A program made the translations under genes and the position numbers. Positions 32,412 through 41,787 of a stretch of 64,000 nucleotides of DNA are shown piece after piece; position 1 is the stretch's first letter, and each line of letters opens with the position of its first letter. The stretch is from Semisulcospira habei (taxonomy: Eukaryota; Mollusca; Gastropoda; Semisulcospiridae): NCBI GenBank assembly GCA_036245525.1, contig BTPG01000005.1, forward strand, positions 124,430,986-124,494,985. Reading direction: 5' to 3'. Under the pieces are notes generated by a model. That model searched no databases, was not told the origin of the DNA, and saw only the letters and a program-made list of their open reading frames with translations.

Positions 32412-32637
32412 GAGAGTGCCCATCAATGCAGAGTATGTGAACATGGTGATTGGGCGTTTGCGATCAGATGATGTCTACAACCAGATTGCTGCATACCCTC
32501 AACCTGAACATCGCTCCACTGCGCTGGCCACTCAGGCCTCCATGTTGTACGTCATTCTCTATTTCGAGGCTGACATCCTCATGAACCAACAGGCCAAGAT
32601 GAGAGAAATCGTGGACAAACATTTTCCAGATAACTGG
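32412..32637 (+). CDS. WASHC5: WASHC5 exon 6
   Basis: The acceptor is TATTTTAG followed by GAGAGTG. The preceding intron of 12.2 kb holds copy B. It encodes [20 protein letters not shown], the AMLYVILYF block and [13 protein letters not shown]. Donor GTGAAT, phase 0. The exon has 226 bp. Confidence 0.95.
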
Positions 32638-33046
32638 GTGAATATTGTTGATTTTTTTTTCATTTTCTTTCTTGCCAACATTGAGGTGATTTTAGGTTGC
32701 TGACTATGCAGTGATGTTCTGCTTGCAATGACCCAAGCCATTTTTATGCAGATTAAGATTTTCAATGTAATACATTTAACTTCACTCATAACAAAATTGA
32801 ACATAATGAAGGTTGGTTATTATGACCACACTTTATCAGAGGTCCCAACAACATGTTTTCTGTACAAATTACTTTTATTATTTATATTAGTTATGACAAA
32901 CTTCAGATATATCAACAACAACATTTGTGTCTTCAGACGATTTGTTGTATGACATTAAACATCTCACATGCTGTCTTTCGCCATTTTAGGGCAGGATTAT
33001 TTGTAGTGCTGATAAAAGTAAGGTATAATAGATGTTATCCTTAAAT

Positions 33047-34955
33047 CGAACTAGCAGCCATCTTTGGAGATATCAAAGCCATAAAGACAGACTTGGCACT
33101 GGAAAAGAACATCCTCATAGCGACAGAGTCTGTATCAGCTATCCAAGCCATCCAAAATATAGACTCAGCAAGAGAAGATCTGACATACCTCATCAGACTT
33201 TGACTGGTGGAATTGAAAGGTCAAGGCCAAGAGGTTACAATTATTTGGGTTCCATCCCACGTAGGCATCCACAGCAATGAAAGAGCCGATAGAATAGCGA
33301 AGAAAGGACTCGACCAAGAATCAACAGGGGTCCGTCCTGGGTCCCGTCCTTTTCACACTCTACACTTCTCCTCTGTCCAACATCATCCAGTCTCATCACA
33401 TACACCACCACCTCTACGCTGATGACTCACAACTACTAGACAAAGACAAACCCGACAACACTCAGTCACTCCTGACTCGCACGGCTGACTGCTACGAAGA
33501 CGTGAAAAACTGGATGACCGCAAACAAATTTAAACAGAATGATGACAAAACGGAAGCCATTCTGGTAGCACTCGCCAGAAACTTTCCCAGCTCCCTCCCT
33601 CTCTCCATCTTCAACTCGACAGCACCCCCATCCCCCTGTCTGACTCGCCAAGAACCTCGGCATTATCCTTGATTCCTCTCTTTCCATGACCAGCTTTGAC
33701 TCTGCCATGGCTCGGGCATGCTATTTCCACCTCCGTCGCATCAGTCAGATCAGAAAATACCTCACCACCCTCATCTTATCTCGCATCGACTATTGCAACT
33801 CTCTCCTTTCCGGCCTTCCTCACTCCACCACTTTCACTCTCCAGTGCTTCCAGAACAATGCTGCCCACCTCATCCTCAGAAATAAGAAATTCGACCATAT
33901 CACTCCCCTACTCAAACTTCTTCACTGGCTCCCCATCCCCCAATGCATTTAATACAAGACTCTGTCTCTCTGCTACAAATCCCTTAACAACTACGCTCCT
34001 GCCTATCTCTCCAACTTACTTCACCCCTACACTCCTTCTCGCTCCCTCCGCTCTGCCTCCGACCCTCTCCGCCTCCACATCCCCCACACCAAACTCAGCA
34101 CCTTTAGCCCCTGCTCCTTCTCTGTCTGCGGTCCATCCACCTGGAACACTCTCCCACTCTCTCTCCGTCAGAAACCCTCTCTCTCCTCCTTCCAGTCCGC
34201 CCTCAAAACTCACCTCATTCAACAGTTCTAGCACTATCACGCCACCACACTCCCCATCCCAAGCTGACTGTCATAATATATTTATGGTACGTGTGTCATT
34301 GTCAAAAGCGTGCACATGCTTGCGTGAGTTGTGAATGCGCGCTTAGAGTTATAATAATTATTATAAGATAAGTGCATTATAAATACCATAATTATTATTA
34401 TTGTTATTATTATTATTATTATTACCTACTTCAACCTACCCCTCTCAGCAGCCGAGAGGATGAATGCGCTCAAGCCAGCATTCCAAAAGAAATGGCAAAA
34501 AGACTTTAATCACAATAAACGTAACAGACGCAAAGAGCTCACAAGAACGCTCGACTGCAACCCTACCCTATACAAAGGAAAGGAAAAAGACCAATCTAGA
34601 CTATCTAGAATCAAATTAGGAGGGGAACGATACCTAGTCCACCCAGACACTATAATGTGCACATACGGGCACACCTCACCACTGAACACATCCTCCTGGA
34701 CTGTACAATAGGGGAACGAAGCTAAAATACAACTAATGAACAGCCTACAGTCCCCTCTAACTCTAGAAAGTCTGGTCAACCCACCCCATGACTCCTGGCA
34801 CGTAACCCTCACGTGGATCAAAAACTACTAAATGAACACCCCCAAATTCAATACATTTAGACAACCGACCCACCTGTAAAAAACTAAATAATATAGGGAC
34901 CCCCTGGGGGAGAGAATGAAGGATGAAGAGTTCAAGGCCACCCCTCCCCTAAACA
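33047..34955 (+). mobile_element. I/jockey-type LINE 3' part, interrupted
   Basis: The first piece (33047-33323) encodes the end of an RNase H: ESVSAIQAIQN then [20 protein letters not shown]. The second (34426-34830) encodes WQKDFNHNKRNRRKEL through RLSRIKLGGERYLVHP and a frameshifted Cys motif near LTTEHILLDC, the usual LINE C-terminus. A 3' UTR follows to about 34955. A CR1/L2-type LINE sits between them. The RNase H has a stop at 33204. Confidence 0.78.
33324..34425 (+). mobile_element. CR1/L2-type LINE, 5' truncated
   Basis: It starts inside the polymerase at [19 protein letters not shown] and continues with [46 protein letters not shown] and the C-terminal SLRSASDPLRLHIP. It ends in GCGCTTAGAGTTATAAT-type sequence and an ATT microsatellite, the usual 3' end of this group. 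Two or more frameshifts. Confidence 0.8.
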
Positions 34956-35255
34956 AAAGATTTGTTTAATTAACTCAGTAAGTAGGCTAATGAACTTATT
35001 TAATTAACTCAGTAAGTAGACTAACAAACTCCAACCATTACCACCAACTCTTTGTTTTTCTAACTTCATTAGTTCTGTTTCGGAAATAATTGAAGCACTT
35101 TTTTGATCAGCTGTCAACCCGTGATTATTAAGGCAGATCCCCCACCCCACCTAAATTATTAATGCTGTCATTAACTTCTTAAACAAAGTCTAATTTAATA
35201 CCAACGTTTACAATGGGATTAATTATAGCATCAAAATATTATTTTTCATTATAAA

Positions 35256-35777
35256 ATGAACCAAGATGAATTACTTCTTCTAAGCGATATTTGCGCTGTA
35301 GAGAACAAAGACTTAGACTCTAAAAAACAGCGCCTTCTCTCTGTAGTTGTTTCCGGTAAATCAAAAGCTTTTCTCGGAAAACAATATATGACAGAAGATA
35401 TAGAATCTCCTACTGCTGACGAGCTAATCAAACTACATGCTAAATATGAAAATCCCATTTCTTCACTAATGACCCGTGATTTGAGTCAATCTCTGGTGTC
35501 TCTTTATACAAAAGCTGTGAGTCACTTCCTTCCTGTTGATACTGACAGCCTATCACATGATCTCGAAAGCAACCCTATTGTTTCAAGTTCAATCGGTAAA
35601 TTAGCATGCCTCATGTTTTACAAGTTTGGGAATTACCTTGCACCTGTGGTAACCTTGCTTGTTACTGGGAGTCATATTGATTTTTCTAAAATAAATTTTA
35701 AAGCAGAAGAAAATGGACGAAACCCAGACGACTCCACAACCGAGTCCTGTCTTCACGCAGGTTCAAACGGTGACTAA
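35256..35777 (+). CDS. ORF1 of a compact unknown cluster (173 aa)
   Basis: An ATG-started frame of 173 codons, unlike its GC-rich neighbours in composition. The protein begins MNQDELLLLSDICAVENKDL, is helical and acidic in the first half and ends in a hydrophobic patch (LACLMFYKFGNYLAPVVTLL). The middle has SLVSLYTKAVSHFLPVDTDS. I recognise no characterised domain. Its frame overlaps the start of the next ORF by 65 bp, a layout usual in small viruses and in virus-like mobile elements and unusual in animal genes. It lies inside WASHC5 intron 6 with no splice signals of its own. It could be a piece of an endogenised DNA virus or a Polinton-like element. Confidence 0.6.
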   Translation: MNQDELLLLSDICAVENKDLDSKKQRLLSVVVSGKSKAFLGKQYMTEDIESPTADELIKLHAKYENPISSLMTRDLSQSLVSLYTKAVSHFLPVDTDSLSHDLESNPIVSSSIGKLACLMFYKFGNYLAPVVTLLVTGSHIDFSKINFKAEENGRNPDDSTTESCLHAGSNGD

Positions 35778-35868
35778 GACTAAAAGTGCTGGTAGGGTTG
35801 AGGCTGGAAAAAAATTAGCGGAATGGAACAGACAAAACAAAATTACAGCTTCAGGCATTAACCGTTAA
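35713..35868 (+). CDS. ORF2 of the compact cluster (basic protein, interrupted)
   Basis: The ATG at 35713 lies inside ORF1 in another frame. The 51 codons include a Thr/Pro/Gln-rich start and a basic helix GRVEAGKKLAEWNRQNK, a nucleic-acid-binding-like or linker helix. The frame ends in an inserted repeat. The likely original C-terminus is after the repeat (36223-36293): a Pro/Ala-rich stretch ending PAPVSLPS, whose TGA overlaps the ATG of ORF3. Function unknown. Confidence 0.5.
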   Translation: MDETQTTPQPSPVFTQVQTVTKTKSAGRVEAGKKLAEWNRQNKITASGINR

Positions 35869-36222
35869 TTCGGGCGGACCATCGGGGGGTCTTTCTCCGG
35901 GTACTCCGTTAATTCGGGCGGACCATCGGGGGTTCTTTCTCCGGGTACTCCGGTTCTTCCACCCCCCACCCCCCACACTTTGGTACCAGTTTCAGGCCAC
36001 TTTACAAATTTCAAATACAAGCGATCAAAAATCTCTGTAACTTCAGTAGCTAAACTGGCCCTTTGTCTGTCTTGTACTGTGTTTGTCTTAAATGGTGTAA
36101 ATCCGTGTCTGTTACGTGAGTGTGCGTGTTGGGTTTCAGTTCGCGGCGCTTTCAGTCGATTCGCCCCAAAATTGAGAAAAAGCGCCTATATAATAACGGT
36201 ATTATTATTATTATTATTATTA
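35857..36222. repeat. Insert with 45-bp direct repeats and an ATT tail
   Basis: TTAATTCGGGCGGACCATCG plus 25 further bases occurs twice in tandem (about 35864-35951). The segment ends GCGCCTATATAATAACGG followed by an ATT microsatellite. That end resembles CR1/L2-mobilised retroposons, so this may be a SINE. It splits ORF2 of the surrounding cluster. Confidence 0.55.
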
Positions 36223-36290
36223 ACAGAAAAGGCTCATGTAACTAACCCATCACCAGCAGCACAAGCCCCAGCACCGGTGTCGCTACCGTC

Positions 36291-36534
36291 ATGACCAACA
36301 CCCTCACACCCCAACAAAGTGAGAGACAAACAACTGAGTCTAAACCTGAAATAACAAAATATATAGTTGTCGGATTTGTTGTTGGATTTGGTTACGTAGG
36401 TTACCAATTATACAAAAAATACAAACCAAATACTCGAAACAGTGCCCCAAAAATCAGACACTCCAAAAATAAAAGAAGAAGTCTCCACATTACCAGCAAC
36501 ATCAAAACCTTTCGACCCATTTTTCATGCAGTAA
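36291..36534 (+). CDS. ORF3 of the compact cluster (single membrane span)
   Basis: Begins at an ATG that overlaps the TGA of the preceding frame (ATGA). It has a hydrophilic N-terminus, then ITKYIVVGFVVGFGYVGYQL, a clear transmembrane helix, followed by a basic KKYKPN stop-transfer. A frame change near 36447 leads to a Pro/acidic tail ending in an aromatic-rich sequence before TAA at 36532. It could be a small type III-like membrane or virion protein. No family recognised. Confidence 0.5.
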
Positions 36535-36604
36535 ATAAATTTATTATTTTAATTTTGTGGCATAAGAAAATGAGCGACGCAAAGAACATAATGAACCTCG
36601 TCTA

Positions 36605-37935
36605 CCCTTGGCTTGACTTCGCGAACGAAGATTCTATAGGGCTTGCCCACGTCGTCTGCAGGCATTTTCGTGGCTGTGGAGGCCAATCCGGGACAGGCAG
36701 GTTCGACCGCAGTGGCTGCAGGGGAAGGTCTGGTCAGGATTCTGAGTTACAACAACTCTGTTTTTTCTTCTGAGCCGCTTGTCCTTAAGGTTAGCTCTGC
36801 GAGAGTCCTCAAAGGAGACGGCTGCCTTGTGAATGGTGGAGCGCCACGTGTCACGGTCCGCAGCAAGCGAAGACCACTGGCGGTGGTTGATTTGGCAGGC
36901 ACTAAGTGACTTCTTGAGACCGTCTTTGTATCTCTTCTTTGGTGCCCCTCTGTCTCGGTGTCCAGTGGCGAGCTTGCTGAACAGAGTGATCTTGGGTAGG
37001 CGATGATCCTCCATCCTGGAGACGTGCCCCGCCCAGCGAAGCTGTGTCCGCAGCAGCAAAGCCTCGATGCTCACAGTTTCCGCCTGTTCAAGGACCTCGA
37101 CGTTGGTGACATAGTCACTCCAGTGAATGCTGAGGATGGTACGCAGGCAGCGCTGGTGAAAGCATTCGAGGAGTCGTAGTTGGCTGCGGTAGAGGGCCCA
37201 GGACTCGGAACCGTACAGCAGGGTGGTGAGAACGACAGCTCTGTGCATGCTGATCTTGGTGCCTTTTTTCAGCTGTTGATTGTGCCACACCCGCTTGAAT
37301 AGTCGCCCGAAAGCACTGTTCGCTTTTGCCACCTGTTGTCCAGCTCCTTGTCCAGCTTGGCGTCTGACGTGATGATGCAGCCAAGGTAGGTAAACTGGTG
37401 TACAGACTTCAGTTTGGACTCGCCAATGGTGATGTGGGGAGGGCGATGCTCTTCCTTGGGTGCCGGCTGATGAAGGACCTCTGTCTTTTTCAGACTGACC
37501 TCAAGTCTAAAGAGCTGGGCAGCATCTGCGAAGCAGGACGTAATGCGCTGCAAGGCTCTCTCTGTGTGTGCAACGAGGGCAGCGTCATCAGCGAAGAGCA
37601 GCTCACGAATCAGTTGGTCTAGGGTTTTCGTGTGGGCCTGCAGTCGTCTGAGGTTGAACAGGCTGTCATCGAGACGATACCTGATGTACACTGCGTCGTC
37701 ATCGTCGAGGTCCACTGTGGCCTGCTTCAACATCATGCTGAAGAAGATGGTGAAGAGGGTCAGTGCCAGCACGCAGCCTTGCTTCACGCCGTTGCGAATG
37801 GGGAATGGTTCTGAGAGGTCACTGTTTAGTCTGACCTGGCCTTGCTGGTCCTCGTGGAGCTGGACGATCATGTTGAGAAACTTTGGGGGACAGCCTAGTC
37901 GCTCCAGGATCTGCCACATACCTTGCCTGCCGTAA
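36605..37935 (-). mobile_element. LINE with C-terminal zinc finger, 5' truncated
   Basis: On the - strand it starts in the polymerase and ends about 30 bp after the coding stop; the end has a CTTCG-loop hairpin. The reverse transcriptase type (I/Nimb-like by the zinc-finger tail) is common in molluscs; the exact clade is not resolved. The insertion ends the compact ORF cluster on its right. Confidence 0.75.
36640..37919 (-). pseudogene. Reverse transcriptase of the zinc-finger LINE
   Basis: 37919-37269 reads MWQILERLGCPPKFLNMIVQ, PIRNGVKQGCVLALTLFTIF and LRELLFADDAALVAHTERAL. The next frame (37332-36640) holds WHNQQLKKGTKISMHRAVVL, YGSESWALYRSQLRLLECFH and a C2H2 motif CSHCGRTCLSRIGLHSHENAC. 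One frameshift near 37320 separates them. 5' truncation removed the endonuclease. Confidence 0.8.
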
Positions 37936-38119
37936 AAAGCGGACTAGCAGTTGCTTACACTATGCTGGGACGGAGTCTACTCAAAATGCGTTCTGCAGAC
38001 CTGTACAACTGGCCCCTGGTGCTTGGGAAGGCTTTCAGCATGTTCAGCAGTTGTTCTCTAAGCTGGAATATTTCAGAGGTAGTCTGCACTACATTTGAGC
38101 CATCAGGTCGATCCATTTC

Positions 38120-38180
38120 CCAGTTAGTTAGCTATTTGGGTTTAATGCCGAGCAGACAACCAAGGCCATCTCATGGCGGT
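38120..38180 (-). mobile_element. Tiny 3' end of the jockey-type LINE
   Basis: On the - strand it reads ATGAGATGGCCTTGGTTG, then CTCGGCATTAAACCC and the AACT-type tail, the same words as the 3' end at 29410-29456. Only about 60 bp remain. Confidence 0.65.
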
Positions 38181-38207
38181 ATCCATTTTCCAGTATTAGA
38201 TTGTAAA

Positions 38208-38294
38208 CCCTTTGGCTGTCAGTAGCATTTTTGTTGTTGCAATGTTTCCTGCAGGAATGATTGCGACAAAAAGGTGGTGTAGACAGCTAAAGGG
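38208..38294. mobile_element. Short hairpin MITE (CCCTTTGG...TAAAGGG type)
   Basis: A near-palindrome centred on TTTCCTGCAGGAATGATTGC, followed by TTAA at 38295. Confidence 0.7.
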
Positions 38295-38489
38295 TTAAAA
38301 TTGATGGTCCATGGCCCCACTGGAATTCCCACCATTGATATTTGTGTGTGCTGGTCTATGATTTTTTTTTTTTATCTTGTTGCTGTAGGCCATAGGGGCC
38401 AAATGCACAAACCAGTGCACATCCATACGTGTATAGTATATATTTTTATGGGGATGAATGATCTCAAATGTCATCCTTTCTGCTATTAG

Positions 38490-38603
38490 GTGATCAGCAT
38501 TTACATGGGGACGACTGTGAATCTACTGGATGCCTGGTCCCCGTACAAGGCTGCTGTTACTGCTCTCAACAACACCCTTGACGTGGGCAATGTCAGAGAA
38601 CAG
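38490..38603 (+). CDS. WASHC5: WASHC5 exon 7
   Basis: Acceptor CTGCTATTAG and donor GTCTGT. It encodes [20 protein letters not shown] and [14 protein letters not shown] in 38 complete codons. Confidence 0.94.
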
Positions 38604-38708
38604 GTCTGTATAAATTACTCATGCTCTGTTCAATCAATGCAAATTTGAGCATATATATTTAGCTGGTATTTATCGGTCAAACTCAGCACAAGTGATTTAT
38701 TTTGCTGA

Positions 38709-38911
38709 ACCCTTTTTATCCTTATACACCCATTGCTTGAAATAGATTTGACTATTAAGGGTGGTGCTAAAATATCTTGGCGCTTAAGGCGCCAAGCTAT
38801 TCTGGCACCACCCTTGAACTAAAATGCTTCATCTTTCTCCTAATCAGTAATGTAGCTTTCATAGGACAATGAGCATTTTTTTTTTAAAAGTCAACCTCAG
38901 GATGTAATGGG
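38709..38911. mobile_element. TTAA-type MITE with CTTGGCGC hairpin
   Basis: It begins CCCTTTTTATCC and ends CAGGATGTAATGGG before TTAA (38912). The centre CTTGGCGCTTAAGGCGCCAA is a near-perfect palindrome. Same family as 16685, 61500 and 62308. Confidence 0.75.
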
Positions 38912-39030
38912 TTAAGGGAAGTCAGTCATAATTTAATCTCTATGTGCAATGTGTGGTAGGGCCTCTTTCAGAAAGGGAGAGTGCTTTTGTAATGCTTTTC
39001 AGACAACTTTTTCTTTTGTTTTTTATTCAG

Positions 39031-39208
39031 TCTTCTAAGTACGCCCGCAATCTGGAGCGTTTACAGCCAGTCTTGGAGAAATACTTACAGGAGGGGGTGT
39101 TAAAAGAAGAGTTTGTTCTCGACTCTATCCCCAAACTCATGAACACCATGCGGGAAGCCAACGTTACCCTGCGCTGGCTCATGTTGCACAATGCTGCGCT
39201 CACACCAG
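39031..39208 (+). CDS. WASHC5: WASHC5 exon 8
   Basis: Acceptor TTTTTATTCAG, donor GTCGGT. It encodes SSKYARNLERLQPVLEKYLQ through IPKLMNTMREANVTLRWLML, ending in phase 1. The following intron is 16 kb and full of mobile elements. Confidence 0.93.
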
Positions 39209-39340
39209 GTCGGTCAAAGATTTAGATTGTGTTCTGTTTACATTTCTACATGACTTAGTCCTTATCATTCACATGGTTGTCTTTTCCACCTGCTGCTGGT
39301 GATGATTGTGGTGGTGTACATCCTTATTATTACATATGAC

Positions 39341-39822
39341 TTTTTAGCTCACGTGTGAAGCAAAAGTGTTTTGGGCCAGTGGTCATCCGTGGTAAACTTT
39401 AACGTTGGCATTTTCTCGGAGACTATTCAAGCCACATTTTTCAAACTTGGCCTAAGGATACTTTGTGGTAAGACCTTTCTAAACATACCAATTTGAGAGA
39501 CCTCTCACAAAAGTCAAAGTCACAGGGGATCAGGAAATAGGTCAAAAATAGCTATATTTTGACATAATTTATTTTTTCTCAAATACTATTCACAACTTCA
39601 AACTTGGTACAGAGATACCTTATGGTAAGACCTATCTATGCATACTAATTTGGATGACCCCTCAGAAAGGTCAAGGGTCACAAGGGCTCAGGAAATAGGT
39701 CTAAAATAGCCATATTTTGACAAAAGATGTTTTTTCTCAAATACAATTCACAACTTAAAACTCAAATTTGGTACAGAGATACCTGATGGTAAGACCTATC
39801 TATTCATACTTTTTTTTCTTCT
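39341..39822. repeat. Mollusc-type tandem repeat with AGGTCA-like words
   Basis: Three imperfect units of about 150 bp contain TTGGTACAGAGATACC and ATGGTAAGACCTATCTA with AAGGTCAAGGGTCACA. It begins AGCTCACGTGTGAAGCAAAA. The same repeat continues at 45915-46255 after a nested insertion and reappears at 55085. No coding content. Confidence 0.7.
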
Positions 39823-40404
39823 TCTTCTTCTCGAACGCCGTCACACTTGGAGTTTGGCTCTCAAAATGAAATCTGTGGTCTTTTGTAGCGCCTCCACAGG
39901 CCCGTACAGTTTCTCTTGTAGAGTTTTTTGCCATTCTGTCAGCATCTTCATTGCCGTAGATGCCACAGTGTGAAGGGATCCACTGCAGCACCAGTCTGGT
40001 GCACTTGATGTTTTGCAGTGCCTCTTGTAGACGTGGCAGTTTGCTTGCTGTTGCTGTCTCAAGGACAGACATGGCATCAGTCAGGAAGACAATCTGGGCA
40101 TCAGGGTCTGCAGTGCCACTAAGGGTGTTTTGCAGCACGGACCAGGGCTTCCACCTCAGCTCTGTAATTTGTGCAGTGAAGGCCTGTTGGTACTGCCTCT
40201 GCCTGCCATTTTCCGTTTGGGTACTGAATGTACACCCCAGCCCCTCCATTCTGAACTGCATCTGTAGCTGATCCATCGGTGTATGCCCATATCCATGCTT
40301 CCTGGGGATACTTTTCTTCGAGCATGGCCAGTGCCAGGGCTTTATTACTCACAGTGCTGTGCTCATCTTTGGTGGTGATATAGGGTACCGTGAAAGAGAT
40401 GGTG
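39823..40404 (-). pseudogene. LINE RNase H fragment
   Basis: On the - strand 40372-40119 has WIWAYTDGSATDAVQNGGAG and YRAEVEALVRAA. After a frameshift near 40150 it continues with IVFLTDAMSVLE and LVLQWIPSHCGIYGNEDADR, all RNase H signatures (Asp, Glu, Asp and His/Asp positions). It ends in a GAA/A-rich tail at 39810-39835. Upstream it is cut by copy C at 40407. Confidence 0.78.
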
Positions 40405-40964
40405 ATGTTGTTTTCTCAAAATACATTACCAATGGCATTACTATATGGAATACACTCTATAGCCTATCGATTTCAGCCCAAAGTTGTGTTCCCTACACAA
40501 CTGGGGAGGAGACACCGGGGATCCAGTCATAGGAGCCCCGGGTGGTCTCACCCTACCACCCTATCCGGGCATGCGTAGGGTGAAGCTCCTGTCAGTTTCA
40601 CTCTTAGCTCGACCGTGTACGGTCGGGTTTTTGCCTTGCTATGGTCTTTCGACCGGTGTCTTCTGTGGTTTATAAAACTATGAACGTTTTGGCTTTTTGC
40701 CATTGTGGATTAGACTTTCTCCTTGGACTCAGTTGGTTTCGTTGGTGTGTTCTACACTTTCAGCATTCTACTGTGTGTGGACTTAGTGCTGACCGGTTCC
40801 GACCGGTGTTGACTTTCAGTGAACTTCGTCCTTGGCTGCGGCCTTGGGTCTCAGCTTGTGACTTTACTCTCCCTCGTGACTTTGTGCCTCGTGGAGTGAG
40901 TTTGGCGCTTGGGTGTGTTCCGCCCTGCGGACGGTGTGCAGCAGACGCTATCGTGGCTTCTTCT

Positions 40965-41751
40965 TCGAAGTCTTGCCTCCTTTGTGGGGATTTCCAGTGG
41001 CCTTCTGACACTCACGCCTGTCGTGTTCGGGCTGCTCTTCTGACAGGATGTGTGACGTGTGTGCCGAGTGGAGTGAGGACCGGTGGTCTCAGATGTGGGA
41101 TTTCTACAGACGTGACCATCCTTCCCGGACCCGACAGTCTCTCCGGACTTCTCCGCATGATGGCGTCGCTCTGTCGGCTTCTCGGGCCCCACTTTGCTCG
41201 GTCGTCCGGGCCATCTGGCCCGCAGGTAAGTCCCCTTTGTTTACCGTAACCGCGCAGGAACTCCCTCCCCGCTCTGAGTCTTCCGAGCAGGACAGGCGAG
41301 TATCAGAGTCATGCTCCCCACTCTCCGTTTCCTCTGTACGTGGCTTGAGCCCTTGAGTCTGCTCACCCCCCGCTCCGAATTGCCCGAGCGGGCCAGGCGA
41401 GCTGAGCGTTCATCCACGCCCTCTCGCTCCATTTCTCCGAGCGGGCCCCGCGTGACGAGCGTAAACGTAATAAGAAAGAGAAAGGAAGTAGGTAGAGAGG
41501 CTCTCCCTCATGCTCCGAGGTGTCTGAGCGTGACTCGAGGCCCATAGAGGTGCTGCTCCCCCGCTCCGAACCATCCGAGCGGGCCACACCCCCTGCCCCA
41601 TATCGACCAGGCGGGCCCTGGGTGACTTTGACACGCATCCCCCTTGCTCCGAGTCTTCTAAAAGGGGGGTCGTGTGCCCAATTTCTGTCCCCTCCCCGCT
41701 CCGAATTGCCTGAGCGGGCCTGGCGAGACATTTTACTGTCCCCCCCCCCCC

Positions 41752-41787
<36 letters not shown>

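Noticed and set aside
32645..33040. Short frames after exon 6 as an extra coding exon
   Set aside because: The strumpellin reading continues directly from exon 6 to exon 7 in phase, leaving no missing residues; the region appears to be plain intron.
35864..35951. Two 45-bp direct repeats as a possible CRISPR-like array
   Set aside because: Only two units, directly adjacent with no spacer, in an animal genome; better explained as a tandem duplication.
36570..36640. ATG-started frame MSDAKNIMNLVYPW as a fourth ORF of the compact cluster
   Set aside because: It overlaps what looks like the 3' end of the - strand zinc-finger LINE, so it cannot be separated from that insertion.
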